64,000 bases of DNA from assembly GCF_904831005.1 (NCBI RefSeq), contig NZ_LR882982.1, forward strand, positions 3,100,001 through 3,164,000, written 5' to 3'. Both the position numbers and the translations under genes were made by a program. How positions within the stretch are numbered: the first letter of the stretch is position 1; the number at the start of each line of letters is the position of its first letter. The notes below the pieces were generated by a model. The model did not search any database. It had not been told where the DNA came from and was given only the letters and a program-made list of their open reading frames with translations. Below, in pieces: positions 44,518 to 53,904 of the stretch. This DNA is from Microbacterium hydrocarbonoxydans. Its GTDB lineage: Bacteria > Actinomycetota > Actinomycetes > Actinomycetales > Microbacteriaceae.

Positions 44518-45596
44518 GAGTCGGCCTCCGCATACGTCGACACCCGCTCGGCCGGGGCGTAGTCGCCGAGCATCTCGCGCACGCGAGGGACGACCTCGCG
44601 CCCGTACAGCTCTATCGACCGGTTGCCGTGCTCCCAGGGGAGAGGGGCCAGGGCGTACTTGAAATCGAACCGGCTGAGATTGAGCGCGCGCACGCAGTCG
44701 GCGATCTTCGCGGCAACCGTCTCGGGTGAGCCGATCATCAAGGCTCCTTCTTCGACCTCGTGCATGTATGACTCGAGCGTCGGCGGACGCGATCCGCGCT
44801 CCCCGGCGGCGCGGGTCATCGTGGTCTCCCACGCGGGCCAGAACGCCTCGGCGGCCTCTTCATCCGTCGGCGCGATGTGCCCGATGGCGTGTTGTCCGAC
44901 CGGGAGCTGCTCGCGACCGAACTGCGCGAGGGCCCGGTAGTACAGCTCGACGTGTCCGGCGAATCGCGTCGGCTTCCCCCCGATGATGGCGATCATGAGC
45001 GGAAGGCCGTGACGAGCGGCCCGGACGACCGAATCGGGGCTGCCGCCGACGCCGACCCACGTGGGCAGCGAGCCGCCCTCGACACGCGGATAGAGGGTCT
45101 GCGCTTCGAGCGTCGCTCGGGTGGTGCCCGACCACGTGACCGGATGCTCCCGCATGAGCTTGACCCAGAGTTTGAGGTTCTGCTCGAAGAGGTTCTCATA
45201 GTCGGTGAGGTCGAACCCGAACAGCGGGAACGAGTCGATGGTCGAGGCGCGGCCCACGACCAGCTCGGCTCGTCCGCCCGACACCGCGTCTAGTGTCGAG
45301 TACTGGTGGAACACGCGAACCGGGTCCTGCGTCGACAGCACGGTCACGCTCGTGCCGAGGAGGATCCGAGAGGTCTTCCCGGCGATGGCGGCGAGGATGA
45401 CGGGAGGAGCGGAGTCGAGCATGTCCGATCGGTAGTGCTCTCCTACGCTGAAGAAGTCGAGTCCGACTTCCTCGGCGAGGACGCCCTGGTCCACGGTGCG
45501 ACGCAGCGTCTCGGCGTCGCTGAGCACCCGACCGGAGAGATCGGTCATCGCATCTGCGAAGCTGTCGACCCCGAACTGCACAGGCGTCATCGCCAT
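44514..45596 (-). CDS. LLM class flavin-dependent oxidoreductase
   Basis: A 360-residue luciferase-like protein from ATG 45596 (MAMTPVQFGVDSFAD), with FFSVGEHYRSDM, the TSVTVLSTQDPVRVFHQY block and VGVGGSPDSVVRAARHG. About as long as, and clearly similar to, the LLM gene at 46689; both share ESFPLFG/DSFPLFG and IIGGKP blocks. Substrate unknown. It has its own MerR-type promoter in front (site b) behind the merR gene, and it overlaps the NmrA-like gene. Confidence 0.9.
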   Translation of the reverse strand: MAMTPVQFGVDSFADAMTDLSGRVLSDAETLRRTVDQGVLAEEVGLDFFSVGEHYRSDMLDSAPPVILAAIAGKTSRILLGTSVTVLSTQDPVRVFHQYSTLDAVSGGRAELVVGRASTIDSFPLFGFDLTDYENLFEQNLKLWVKLMREHPVTWSGTTRATLEAQTLYPRVEGGSLPTWVGVGGSPDSVVRAARHGLPLMIAIIGGKPTRFAGHVELYYRALAQFGREQLPVGQHAIGHIAPTDEEAAEAFWPAWETTMTRAAGERGSRPPTLESYMHEVEEGALMIGSPETVAAKIADCVRALNLSRFDFKYALAPLPWEHGNRSIELYGREVVPRVREMLGDYAPAERVSTYAEADS

Positions 45597-45641
45597 GTCC
45601 TTCTCCTTCCTCACGACCGGACCGTTCTCCGGCTCACGGTC

Positions 45642-45672
45642 AGTGGACACCATGTTGCTGCGACCGGGTCAA
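45642..45672 (-). promoter_or_regulatory. MerR-type promoter, site b
   Basis: -35 TTGACC, inner GGTCGCAGCAACATGGT, 19 bp spacer, -10 TCCACT. Its -35 overlaps the stop of the merR gene. Serves the LLM-NmrA pair; predicted leader about 39 bases. Confidence 0.7.
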
Positions 45673-46004
45673 GCACCGTCGTTCGCGTATCCACGCAGAA
45701 TCGCACCGATCTCGGACCGAGATCGCTGAAGCCGGTCGATGTTCTCCGCGAGCTCTGCATCTATCGCTCCGAGCGCGGCTTCAGTCGAGTCGGGGCAACT
45801 GGCCTGTTCGATCCGGTCGAGCGGAACGCCCATGTCGCGGAGCCGGCGGATGAGGATCAGGCGTGTGAGATGTCTCACCTCGTACTGCTTGTACCCGTTG
45901 CTCGTGCGGTCGGGCTCATCCAGGATTCCGACGCGATGGTAGTGACGAACGGCGTTCAGGGTCGTTCCGGCGAGCTCGGCGAGCTCTCGCGTGCTCCACG
46001 CCAT
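45669..46004 (-). CDS. MerR-family regulator (short paralogue)
   Basis: A 111-residue regulator: HTH WSTRELAELAGTTLNAVRHY, wing NGYKQYEVRHLTRL, then a short dimerisation helix and a small tail. Its DNA-binding block is nearly the same as that of the MerR gene at 53905 (WSTRELADLAGTTLNTVRHY). MerR proteins activate promoters with 19-20 bp spacers by untwisting the DNA; its own promoter (site c) has exactly that layout, so it is likely self-regulated. It is the leading candidate to control the nine-site regulon. No sensing domain of useful size, and one Cys (ASCPDSTE). Confidence 0.85.
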   Translation of the reverse strand: MAWSTRELAELAGTTLNAVRHYHRVGILDEPDRTSNGYKQYEVRHLTRLILIRRLRDMGVPLDRIEQASCPDSTEAALGAIDAELAENIDRLQRSRSEIGAILRGYANDGA

Positions 46005-46056
46005 CTGCTGCCGTCCCTCCTCCAGCGCGGTGTCGGACCGCGCTCACGTCAGCACC

Positions 46057-46087
46057 ATCTGAGACCGTGTTCCTGGAACGCAGTCAA
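46057..46087 (-). promoter_or_regulatory. MerR-type promoter, site c
   Basis: -35 TTGACT, arms GCGTTCC / GGAACACGGTC, 19 bp spacer, -10 TCAGAT. Serves the merR gene starting 46004 (about 45-base leader); overlaps the end of the marR gene. Confidence 0.75.
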
Positions 46088-46602
46088 CTCCTCGCCTCCG
46101 AACCAGGCCCGCATCGCTCGGCCGGGCCGGGCAGCGGCGGGAGATCGAGATGCGCGCGGAGCGCGGCGGTGGTCTCGTCGATGCGGGCGAGCTGCTCGTC
46201 GGTGAAAGCATCGACGAAATAGGTCTTCACGGCCTGCAAGTGGGGGAGGGTGCTCGCTCGGAAGGTTCGAGCGCCCTCCTCGGTCAGGGTGACGTGCGAC
46301 CCGCGGGCATCGTCGACGCACGGCTCACGTCGGATGAGCCCGCGCTTCTCCATGCGACCGAGCTGACCGGATACGCGGCTGCGCTCCCACTCCATGCGGG
46401 CAGCGAGCTCGGACGAACGGAGTGACTTCCCCTCGGCGTCGCTGAGCTCGAGCAGCACCTTGTAGTCGCCTTCGGACAGCCGGGAATCGGCGTGGAGCTT
46501 TGTTTGCACGCGAGCGCGCAGGATCTCGACGGTCTGGATGTAGGAACGCCAGACGGCGAACTGCTCGCTCGTGGGAAGCTCACTGCGTCGAGGTGCGCCC
46601 AT
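46084..46602 (-). CDS. MarR-family regulator
   Basis: A 172-residue MarR protein with winged helix LRSSELAARMEWERSRVSGQ, then LGRMEKRGLIRREPCVDDAR. MarR proteins repress nearby genes until a small phenolic or oxidant binds; Cys in REPCVDD could be redox sensitive. It is divergent from the LLM-reductase-VOC operon, and an inverted repeat lies in the gap. ATG at 46602 behind GGGGGAGGG. Confidence 0.88.
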   Translation of the reverse strand: MGAPRRSELPTSEQFAVWRSYIQTVEILRARVQTKLHADSRLSEGDYKVLLELSDAEGKSLRSSELAARMEWERSRVSGQLGRMEKRGLIRREPCVDDARGSHVTLTEEGARTFRASTLPHLQAVKTYFVDAFTDEQLARIDETTAALRAHLDLPPLPGPAERCGPGSEARS

Positions 46603-46623
46603 CGCCCTCCCCCTTTCGGGAAT

Positions 46624-46668
46624 TAATTGACACGTGAATCACTTCTGGAATGATGTAGATGTCAATTA
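46624..46668. promoter_or_regulatory. Inverted repeat and promoter between marR and the LLM operon
   Basis: TAATTGACA (46624-46632) and TGTCAATTA (46660-46668) are perfect 9 bp arms 27 bp apart. The left arm contains a -35 TTGACA, with a -10-like TGATGT 18 bp later, for the operon at 46689. Likely MarR operators blocking the promoter. Confidence 0.6.
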
Positions 46669-46688
46669 GACACCCATGGGAGAGAACA

Positions 46689-47759
46689 GTGAACAGCGAA
46701 CCTTCGACCATCGAGTTCGGCATCGACACCTTCGGAGACCTGCCGCGGGACGACAGGGGCGATGTGATGTCCCCCGCTGCGGCTATCCGTGCCGTCGTCG
46801 ACGAGGCGATGCTGGCCGACGAGACCGGGATCGACGCGATCACCGTCGGCGAGCACCACCGACCCGAGTTCGCGATCTCCAGCCCGGAGACGGTGCTCGC
46901 CGGCATCGCGACCGCGACGAAAAGCATTCGCCTCGGGTCCGGCGTGACGGTGCTGTCGTCCGACGACCCGGTGCGGGTCTTCCAGAGGTTCGCGACGGTC
47001 GACGCGCTGTCGAACGGACGCGCCGAGGTCATCCTGGGCCGCGGTTCGTTCACTGAGTCGTTCCCGCTCTTCGGCTACGACCTGAAGGATTACGAGCTGC
47101 TGTTCGAGGAGAAGATCGACCTCTTCCACCGTCTCCTCGACGAGAAGCCCGTCACCTGGGAGGGCACGACCCGCGCCGCACTCCGCGACGCGGACGTGCA
47201 TCCCAAGACGGAATCCGGGCGCTTGAAGACGTGGGTCGGGGTCGGCGGATCGCCGCAATCCGTGCTGCGGACGGCGCACTACGGCTTCGGACTCATGCTC
47301 GCGATCATCGGCGGGAAGCCGGAGAGGTTCGCGCCGTACGTCGACCTTTACCGGAAGGCCGCGGAACAGCTCGGTCAGCCCGCACTGCCGGTGGGAATGC
47401 ACTCGCCCGGCTTCGTCGCCGCGACCGACGAGGAGGCGAAGGAACTGTTCTACCCGGGCTACCGGGTGATCCGCGACCGCATCGGCGCGGACCGCGGATG
47501 GCCGCCCATCCGCCGGGAGGAGTTCGACTCCGAGGTCGTCGACGGGTCGATGTACGTGGGCTCGGTCGAGACGGTGGCGCAGAAGATCGCGCGGTCGATC
47601 CGCACCCTCGACGTCGGCCGCTTCGACATGATCTACTCCGCAGCAGGCACGGTCTCGGCATCCGCACGGTTGCGCTCGGTCGAGCTGTACGGCACACAGG
47701 TCATCCCGCGCGTCCGCGAGCTCCTCGCCGAGAAACACGTGCCGGAGGTCGTGCGATGA
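46689..47759 (+). CDS. LLM class flavin-dependent oxidoreductase (second copy)
   Basis: A 356-residue luciferase-like protein starting at GTG 46689 ([18 protein letters not shown]) behind GGGAGAG. Signature blocks [31 protein letters not shown] and [14 protein letters not shown] match the copy at 44514. First gene of a three-gene operon with an F420-type reductase and a VOC protein; the stop overlaps the next start. Controlled by the divergent MarR gene, unlike its paralogue, which has a MerR-type promoter. Confidence 0.9.
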   Translation: MNSEPSTIEFGIDTFGDLPRDDRGDVMSPAAAIRAVVDEAMLADETGIDAITVGEHHRPEFAISSPETVLAGIATATKSIRLGSGVTVLSSDDPVRVFQRFATVDALSNGRAEVILGRGSFTESFPLFGYDLKDYELLFEEKIDLFHRLLDEKPVTWEGTTRAALRDADVHPKTESGRLKTWVGVGGSPQSVLRTAHYGFGLMLAIIGGKPERFAPYVDLYRKAAEQLGQPALPVGMHSPGFVAATDEEAKELFYPGYRVIRDRIGADRGWPPIRREEFDSEVVDGSMYVGSVETVAQKIARSIRTLDVGRFDMIYSAAGTVSASARLRSVELYGTQVIPRVRELLAEKHVPEVVR

Positions 47760-48421
47760 CGCGCGCCACGGAGACCATCGGCATCCTCGGCGCGGGCAAG
47801 GTCGGCACAGCTCTGGCGCGGCTGGCGCTCGCCGCCGGTCACTGCGTGCTCATCGCCGGCTCGGGAGATCCCGCGAAGATCTCCTTGTCGACCGAAGTGC
47901 TCACTCCCGGTGCGACCGCGGTGCGCGCCGATGAAGCGGCCCGGCGAGCGGACGTCGTGATCCTCGCTCTGCCGCTCAGCAAGTACTGGGCGCTGCCGGT
48001 GAACGATCTGGTGGGCACGCTCGTCGTCGATGCGATGAACCACTGGTGGGAGGTCGACGGCCCGCGCGACACGGTGCTCGAGGCGGGAGTCTCGTCGAGT
48101 GAGGCCGTGCAGCAGTTCCTGCTCGGCGCGAGGGTGGTGAAGGCGTTCAACCACATGGGGTACCACGACCTGGAAGACGAGGCGCGGGAGTCGGGAGCGG
48201 ACGGACGTAAGGCGATCGCTCTCGCCGGAGATGCACCGGACGACCTCGCGACCGTCGCGGCGCTCATCGACCGATGGGGCTTTGATCCGCTGATCATCGG
48301 AAACCTCTCCGCCGGTGCGGGCCTTGAACCCGGAAAGCCGGCGTTCGGAGCGAACGTCGCCGTCGACGAGCTGAAGGAACTGACCGGTATGACCCACACC
48401 GTCGAGCAGGAGGTCGCATGA
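47756..48421 (+). CDS. NADPH-dependent F420 reductase-like protein
   Basis: A 221-residue dinucleotide-binding protein ([18 protein letters not shown] at about 8-25; then [30 protein letters not shown]). Similar to F420H2:NADP oxidoreductases (Fno) and related pyrroline-5-carboxylate-reductase-like folds. It could supply reduced flavin or F420 to the LLM protein encoded just upstream. ATG overlaps the upstream stop, and its own stop overlaps the VOC gene start. Confidence 0.8.
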   Translation: MTRATETIGILGAGKVGTALARLALAAGHCVLIAGSGDPAKISLSTEVLTPGATAVRADEAARRADVVILALPLSKYWALPVNDLVGTLVVDAMNHWWEVDGPRDTVLEAGVSSSEAVQQFLLGARVVKAFNHMGYHDLEDEARESGADGRKAIALAGDAPDDLATVAALIDRWGFDPLIIGNLSAGAGLEPGKPAFGANVAVDELKELTGMTHTVEQEVA

Positions 48422-49299
48422 GCGCCTTGGCCCCGGCATCCGATCACCTGGCCGACGGCACCGCCATGGGTGCGGTGACGCTGCTCGTCGGCGATCTCGA
48501 CGGCATGACGAAGTTCTACCGCGATGTGGTCACGCTGCAGGTCCTCGCGGCCGAGGGCGACACCGTCACTCTCGGCCGCGCGGGCCGCCCGATCGTCGTG
48601 CTCGAGCACACCCCGGCTCTGCGTCACGCTCCGCAGGGGTCGGCCGGGCTCTTCCACACGGCCATCCTGTTCGAGTCGCAGGCGGCGCTCGCTGCCGCCG
48701 TCTACTCGGTGGCGAGCAAGGCGGCGCATACGTTCTCCGGCAGCGCCGACCACCTCGTGAGCCAGGCGTTCTACTTCACCGATCCCGAGGGCAACGGCGT
48801 CGAACTGTACTGGGATCGCCTGCGCACCGAGTGGTCGTGGACCCACGGGAAGATCGAGATGGGCTCACTGTTCCTCGACCCGAATGCCTTCCTCCGGGAG
48901 CATCTCACCGAAGAGGCCGCGTCCGGCGGCACGGCTCAGGAGGCGGCATCCGTCGGACACGTGCACCTTTCGATCGGGGACGTCGCGTCCGCTCGCGCGT
49001 TCTACGTGAACGCGCTGGGCTTCGACGAGACGGCGGACTATCAGGGGTCTGCGCTGTTCGTCAGTGCCGGCGGATACCACCATCACATGGCGATGAATGT
49101 CTGGAACTCGAGAGGAGCAGGACCTCGGATGCCGTCGCTCGGGCTCGGCCGCGTCGAACTGCAGCTGCCGGGCGCTGACGACTTGGGCGAGCTGGGGGAG
49201 CGGCTGCGCCATCACGGGGTCGCCGTGCGCGACGACGGGGCGACGCTCGCCTTCGACGACCCGTGGAAGAACGCGGTCCTGGCGCGGGCCTCGGCCTGA
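48418..49299 (+). CDS. VOC family protein (catechol 2,3-dioxygenase-like)
   Basis: A 293-residue protein made of two vicinal-oxygen-chelate modules (from about residue 18 and 178). GLFHTAILF, then [13 protein letters not shown], and [18 protein letters not shown] in the second half resemble CatE-type extradiol dioxygenases (His and Glu metal ligands). With the LLM and reductase genes this suggests breakdown of a catechol, quinone or similar ring, as in the Bacillus MhqR regulon. Substrate is inferred only. Confidence 0.85.
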   Translation: MSALAPASDHLADGTAMGAVTLLVGDLDGMTKFYRDVVTLQVLAAEGDTVTLGRAGRPIVVLEHTPALRHAPQGSAGLFHTAILFESQAALAAAVYSVASKAAHTFSGSADHLVSQAFYFTDPEGNGVELYWDRLRTEWSWTHGKIEMGSLFLDPNAFLREHLTEEAASGGTAQEAASVGHVHLSIGDVASARAFYVNALGFDETADYQGSALFVSAGGYHHHMAMNVWNSRGAGPRMPSLGLGRVELQLPGADDLGELGERLRHHGVAVRDDGATLAFDDPWKNAVLARASA

Positions 49300-49351
49300 A
49301 CCACCGGCGAGGACGCGAGGCAAGAACGTCGCGCAGGAGACGCTGTGCACC

Positions 49352-49382
49352 TTGACTGTGTCCCATCCACATGGTGTGGGCT
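49352..49382 (+). promoter_or_regulatory. MerR-type promoter, site d
   Basis: -35 TTGACT, inner GTCCCATCCACATGGT, 19 bp spacer, -10 TGGGCT, followed seven bases later by the CPBP ATG (49389), so the transcript is probably leaderless. Least symmetric site. Confidence 0.6.
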
Positions 49383-49388
49383 GACGTC

Positions 49389-50312
49389 ATGACGACAAGC
49401 AACGCTCCTCTTGACCGAGACGACCTGCCGGTCGCTTCCGGTGCCCTTCCGGATCGTCCCTTCGGCGTCCATTTCCGCATGGCGCGGTGGAAGTCGATCA
49501 TCGTCCTCATCGCGATCCCGGTGACGCTTCTCCTTGTCCAGATCATCGTCTTCCAAGGGGTCGTCGCGATCGAAGGGCCGGCTGATCCGAACCGGCCCTC
49601 TCTCACCCCCCTCTCGATCGCCGCGACGGGCATCAGCACCGCGATCACCGCCGTGCTGATGGCGATGCTGGTGGCCGCCATGGCCAAGGTGTCGTGGCGG
49701 GCCGTGTTCCGCCACCGTCGAGCCTTCGATTGGCGGCGAGTCGGCATCTATCTGCTCGGGTCCGCCGTCCTCGTCGGGCTGGTGACCCTGGTCACCTCGC
49801 TCGTCGCGCCCAGCTCGATGGGACGCGGCGCGTTCGCCGTCGGAGCGACGACGATTGCCATCATCCTCGTCAGTCTCGTCGGCGTTCCCCTGCAGTCCGC
49901 GGGGGAGGAGATCGCCTTCCGCGGCGTGCTGATCCCGGCCGCCGGATCCTGGTTCCGCAACACCCGCCTCGCCGTCATCTTCGGCATCCTCGTCTCGGGT
50001 GTGCTGTTCACCGCCGTTCACGTGACGCTGGATCCGTGGCTCGTCAGCTACCTGTTCGTCTTCTCCGCCTGCACGACGATCATGGGTCTCCTCAGCGGGG
50101 GTCTCGAAGCGGCCATGGCCTTCCACGTCGCGAACAATCTGCTCGTCGGCATCGTGAACGCCCTCTTCGCCGGGGGCGAGTCGACGACGATCGACCGAGG
50201 AGTGGGCGCCGGCCCCGGCGCCGCGGTCCTCATCCTGATGGTGATGAATGTCGCGGTGGTGGTCATGGTCTGGTTGGTGGAACGCGCCAAGAAGAAGCGA
50301 CAGCGCGCGTGA
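49389..50312 (+). CDS. CPBP-family intramembrane protease
   Basis: A 307-residue membrane protein of about eight helices with the CPBP (Abi/CAAX) motifs: SAGEEIAFRGVL (EE-x3-R), FTAVHV and FHVANN. These are the glutamate/histidine residues of an intramembrane metalloprotease. Substrate unknown. ATG at 49389 lies at the predicted transcript start of site d. The glutaminase gene begins 28 bp downstream and is probably in the same transcript. Confidence 0.87.
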   Translation: MTTSNAPLDRDDLPVASGALPDRPFGVHFRMARWKSIIVLIAIPVTLLLVQIIVFQGVVAIEGPADPNRPSLTPLSIAATGISTAITAVLMAMLVAAMAKVSWRAVFRHRRAFDWRRVGIYLLGSAVLVGLVTLVTSLVAPSSMGRGAFAVGATTIAIILVSLVGVPLQSAGEEIAFRGVLIPAAGSWFRNTRLAVIFGILVSGVLFTAVHVTLDPWLVSYLFVFSACTTIMGLLSGGLEAAMAFHVANNLLVGIVNALFAGGESTTIDRGVGAGPGAAVLILMVMNVAVVVMVWLVERAKKKRQRA

Positions 50313-50340
50313 GCGACGACGCCCGAGGGGAGGTCTCCGC

Positions 50341-51643
50341 ATGATCGGCTCCCTGGTATCGGACTATCTGACCGACGCGATTCAGGATGTGGCATCCGAT
50401 ACATCCGGTTCTCTGGCGGACTACATTCCGGAGCTCGCGAACGCACGACCGCAGAATCTCGCCGCCGCCTTCGCCATGGCCGACGGAACGGTTCATGGGG
50501 CGGGAGACGTCGACGTGCCTTTCACGATCCAGTCGATCTCGAAACCCTTCGTCTATGCGCTCGCTCTAGCGGGGCGAGGCTTCGACGAGGTCTTGGGGAA
50601 AGTCGGTGTGGAGCCCTCGGGTGAGGCGTTCAATCAGATCTCTCTCGAGGTGGGGACGGGTCGACCGTTCAACCCGATGATCAACGCGGGCGCACTGGCG
50701 ACGCATGCTCTCATCGGACCGCCTGGCGGAGATGCGCACGAACGCACGCAGCTCGTCATCGACGGTCTCTCCGCTTTCGCGGGCCGGAGATTGATGATCG
50801 ATGAGTCCGTGTGCTCCTCGGAGGGGGAGTGCGCACCGGAACCTCGCGATCGCTCACATGCTGCGCAGCTACGGCATTCTCGAAGAAGACCCGCGCGCTG
50901 TCGTCGATGGGTACATCCGTCAATGCTCGGTACTGGTCACGACGAGAGATCTGGCGATGATGGCCGCGACCCTGGCGAACCACGGACGTCATCCCTTGAC
51001 CGGCGAGCAGATCGTCGACGAGTCAGTGATCCGCCAGGTGCTGAGCGTGATGGCGACCTGTGGCATGTATGACGCGGCCGGGGACTGGGTGACGCAGGTC
51101 GGTATCCCGGCGAAGAGCGGCGTCGCCGGCGGTCTCATCGGTGCACTTCCCGGTCAGGTGGGCATCGCGACGTTCTCCCCACGTCTCGATCGGCACGGCA
51201 ACAGCGTTCGGGGAGTGAAGCTGTTCGACCGGTTCTCCTCCGATATGGGACTGCACCTGATGTCCGTCCCTCCGGCCGCGCGAGCAGTCGTCCGCTCGCA
51301 TCGCATCGTCGGTGACGGCGCAGACGTGATGCGAGTCGTCCAGTTGCAGGGCGGAATCCGGTTCGCCGGCGCTGAGCGGATCGTGCGCGAAGTGGCCGAC
51401 ACATCTCCGCGCGAACACACTGTGGCTCTGGACCTGACCTTGGTGTCGTCGATCGACGATGTGGCACAGCGGATGCTGATGGAACTCGCCCGAAGGCTGA
51501 TCATCGACGGGTGCCGCGTGATCTTGATCGACCCCGAATCCGTCGTCTCCGAAGAGCACCTCGCCGATGCGGGCTCCATCGACGTCGTGCCGAGGCTGCT
51601 TCTCGCATCCGCCAGCGAGGATCGCCTGACGGCTCGCATGTGA
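50341..51643 (+). pseudogene. Glutaminase with STAS domain, broken by a single-base frameshift
   Basis: From ATG 50341 the glutaminase fold reads normally: catalytic SISK (residues 65-68), GRPFNPMINAGALAT and MIDESVCSSE. It then leaves frame at a run of five G (50823-50827) and continues one frame over as GSAHRNLAIAHMLRSYGI and RQCSVLVTTRDLAMMAATLA, with KSGVAGG. The final 110 residues form a STAS domain (VALDLTLVSSIDDVAQRML). One G less would give an intact 433-residue enzyme converting glutamine to glutamate. A mutation, phase-variable tract or sequencing error are all possible. Confidence 0.85.
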
Positions 51644-51722
51644 TCGTCACTGCAGACGCCGCGAACCGTGGGAGCCGATCGATGGCCGGTTCACGTGCCG
51701 CCCACGTGAACCGGCCGCGTCG

Positions 51723-52625
51723 TCAGGTGGCGCTACTGTCGTGCACAGATCCCGCCGTCAGGGCGGTTCCGCTGCGGCGAGTGCGGATCGCCACCACGAT
51801 GACAGCCCCGATGATGAGCGGTACGGGTATGAGGACGCTCGCATCGATCGCGCCGGCGGACCGGTCGGTCGCGACCGTCGGATCGATCTGCAGGGCGGCA
51901 TCGATCACGAACTGCGTCGTGTTGAACACCGCGTGCAGCACGATGGCGATCTCCAGCCCACCGGTCCGCCAGGTGATCCAGGCGGTGCCGACCGCGAAGA
52001 TGAGATACCAGACGTTCAACAGACCGCTGGTGGAGACGTGGACCAGGGCGAAGAGCACGCTCGAGACGATGATGCCGAGCACGAGTCCGAGACGGGCGTT
52101 GCGTGTCCAGCTGCCGACGACGCGGAGGATGAGTCCGCGGAAGCCGTACTCCTCACCCGCGGCCTGGAAAGGGGTCAGTGCGAGGGCAGTGGCGACGAGG
52201 AAGAGAAGGTCATGCCATGCCCAGGTCGTCTGAGGGAACGGCGCCCAGTAGTAGACGATCTGGACCACGACGGTCACGGGGAGGAGGATCACGAGGGCGC
52301 GGCCGAAGATGTCGAAGCGGAAGTGACCCATCACCGATGACAGCGACCCGCCCCGGACACCGTAGAGCCAGCGCTGGATGAGCATGCTCCACGGGATCAG
52401 CAGCGCCACGGAGAACGCGCCGACGGCGTTGAGCAGCGGGGTGTATCCGGCCCGGGACTCTGTCCCGATCGCTGCATCGATCAGGACGGCGACGATTCCG
52501 AGCCCGAAAATGAATGCCTGCATGCCGCCGATGAGGAGGACGAGCGCGAGGATGCCGCGCCCGATGCGGCGTTTGTCGCTGACGAGTACACGGTGATACT
52601 CGACGGCCGTGTTGGTCTGTGCCAT
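51723..52625 (-). CDS. CPBP-family intramembrane protease (second copy)
   Basis: A 300-residue membrane protein with about eight helices and the motifs AAGEEYGFRGLI, FALVHV and LHAVFN of CPBP proteases. Its central motif block resembles that of the CPBP gene at 49389. Ends in a short basic tail (RTRRSGTALTAG). ATG at 52625. No MerR-type site was found in front of it. Confidence 0.87.
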   Translation of the reverse strand: MAQTNTAVEYHRVLVSDKRRIGRGILALVLLIGGMQAFIFGLGIVAVLIDAAIGTESRAGYTPLLNAVGAFSVALLIPWSMLIQRWLYGVRGGSLSSVMGHFRFDIFGRALVILLPVTVVVQIVYYWAPFPQTTWAWHDLLFLVATALALTPFQAAGEEYGFRGLILRVVGSWTRNARLGLVLGIIVSSVLFALVHVSTSGLLNVWYLIFAVGTAWITWRTGGLEIAIVLHAVFNTTQFVIDAALQIDPTVATDRSAGAIDASVLIPVPLIIGAVIVVAIRTRRSGTALTAGSVHDSSAT

Positions 52626-52697
52626 GGCGTTGTCGCTCTCTGTTTCAGTGGGGAAGGATTCTTGCGGAGTGGGCAGTCGTCCGCCGAACGCGGCAGT

Positions 52698-53093
52698 TCA
52701 TCGTTCGGCCCGCGCAGCCTGGCTGACGAGTGCCAGATCCGCTCGTCGCGGTACGCGGAACCTCCCTCCCTCCGCGAGGTAGGCCGCGCCGTGCTTGCGC
52801 AGGTAGGCGGCGAAGAGCGGGCACACGGGGACTACGACGATGTTCTCTTCGATCGCGTCTCCCAGAGCAGTGCGGATCAGCTGAGTCGCCAGACCGCGCC
52901 CGCTGAACTCGGGGTCGACTTCGGTGTGGAAGAAGACTCGAACGGCCTCGTCGGACTCGGGTTCCAGGAAGTCCGCGCGGCCGGCAGGCGAGGAGACGGA
53001 GGCGAGGCGGATCGAATACGACCGAATCCGCGCGCTGTCGACCAACTCGATGAATACTGTCGATCCTGTGGCGTCAGTGAGTTCGCGGGTCAT
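52698..53093 (-). CDS. GNAT-like N-acetyltransferase (YidJ/DUF-type, short)
   Basis: A 131-residue protein related to the GCN5-like YjdJ group (VFFHTEVDPEFSGRGLATQL then VPVCPLFAAYLRKHGAAYL). The GRGLATQL segment is the acetyl-CoA loop. Acceptor unknown. Two ATGs fit, 53093 (MTRELTDATG) and 53120; the first has a closer GAGAG ribosome site. A MerR-type promoter (site e) lies 79 bp upstream. Confidence 0.75.
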   Translation of the reverse strand: MTRELTDATGSTVFIELVDSARIRSYSIRLASVSSPAGRADFLEPESDEAVRVFFHTEVDPEFSGRGLATQLIRTALGDAIEENIVVVPVCPLFAAYLRKHGAAYLAEGGRFRVPRRADLALVSQAARAER

Positions 53094-53171
53094 GAGAGTC
53101 TCTCGTGTGCTCGACGTCATTCTCGACGTTCTCGATGCGGGGGCGCCGATGAAGGTGTGCGCCTCCGTATC

Positions 53172-53202
53172 ACTCAAGACTGTGTTCCCAGGACCTAGTC
53201 AA
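53172..53202 (-). promoter_or_regulatory. MerR-type promoter, site e
   Basis: -35 TTGACT, inner GGTCCTGGGAACACAGT, 19 bp spacer, -10 TTGAGT. Serves the acetyltransferase gene. Only 29 bp from divergent site f, so both could be served by one regulator. Confidence 0.7.
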
Positions 53203-53231
53203 CCCCCGACATGAACGTTGTGGTGGGCGGG

Positions 53232-53262
53232 TTGACTCGGTTCCTGAGACATGGTGTCGACT
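53232..53262 (+). promoter_or_regulatory. MerR-type promoter, site f
   Basis: -35 TTGACT, inner GGTTCCTGAGACATGGT, 19 bp spacer, -10 TCGACT. Serves the FMN reductase gene (start 53311, about 42-base leader). Confidence 0.7.
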
Positions 53263-53310
53263 GCAGGGAGCGAGCGTTCCGCTCGAAGCCATCGCCCTCA
53301 GGAGACGAAC

Positions 53311-53874
53311 ATGAGCAGCATCCGCATCGGCATCATCCTCGGCAGCACGCGACCCGGACGCAACGGCGAGGCGGTCGCGCGCTGGGTGCTCGACCGCGCC
53401 GAGAGTCGCGACGTCGCCTACGAGCTCATCGACCTCGCTGCCTTCCCGCTCCCGCACCTCGACGAGGCCCTGCCGCCGGCAATGGGGCAGTACGCCAACG
53501 CGCACACCAAGGAGTGGGCGCAGAAGATCGCCCAGTACGACGGGTACATCTTCGTCACGCCCGAGTACAACCATTCGATCTCGGGCGTGCTGAAGAACGC
53601 GATCGACTACCTCTATGGCGAGTGGAACAACAAGGCAGCCGCCTTCGTCAGCTACGGCAGCGTCGGCGGCGCCCGAGCGATCGAGCACCTCCGCGCAATC
53701 GCCAGCGAACTGCAGATGGCCCATGTGCGTCAACAGCTCAGCTTCTCCCTCGCAACCGACTTCGAGAACTACTCGACCTTCACTCCTGCCCCGCATCACG
53801 ATGCGGCGGCGGACACGCTGTTCGACCAGCTCGAATCGTGGACGACGGCACTGAAGCCGCTGCGCGTGTCGTGA
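53311..53874 (+). CDS. NADPH-dependent FMN reductase / quinone reductase
   Basis: A 187-residue flavodoxin-fold reductase. ILGSTRPGRNGEAVARWV (about 9-26) binds FMN phosphate and TPEYNHSISGVLKNAIDYL the flavin ring. Such enzymes reduce quinones, azo compounds or chromate, which fits a redox stress regulon. ATG at 53311 after AGGAGACGA. The MerR paralogue at 53905 is convergent with it. Confidence 0.9.
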   Translation: MSSIRIGIILGSTRPGRNGEAVARWVLDRAESRDVAYELIDLAAFPLPHLDEALPPAMGQYANAHTKEWAQKIAQYDGYIFVTPEYNHSISGVLKNAIDYLYGEWNNKAAAFVSYGSVGGARAIEHLRAIASELQMAHVRQQLSFSLATDFENYSTFTPAPHHDAAADTLFDQLESWTTALKPLRVS

Positions 53875-53904
53875 GTCGCCTCGCAGTCCGGCGTCCTCTC
53901 TGAG

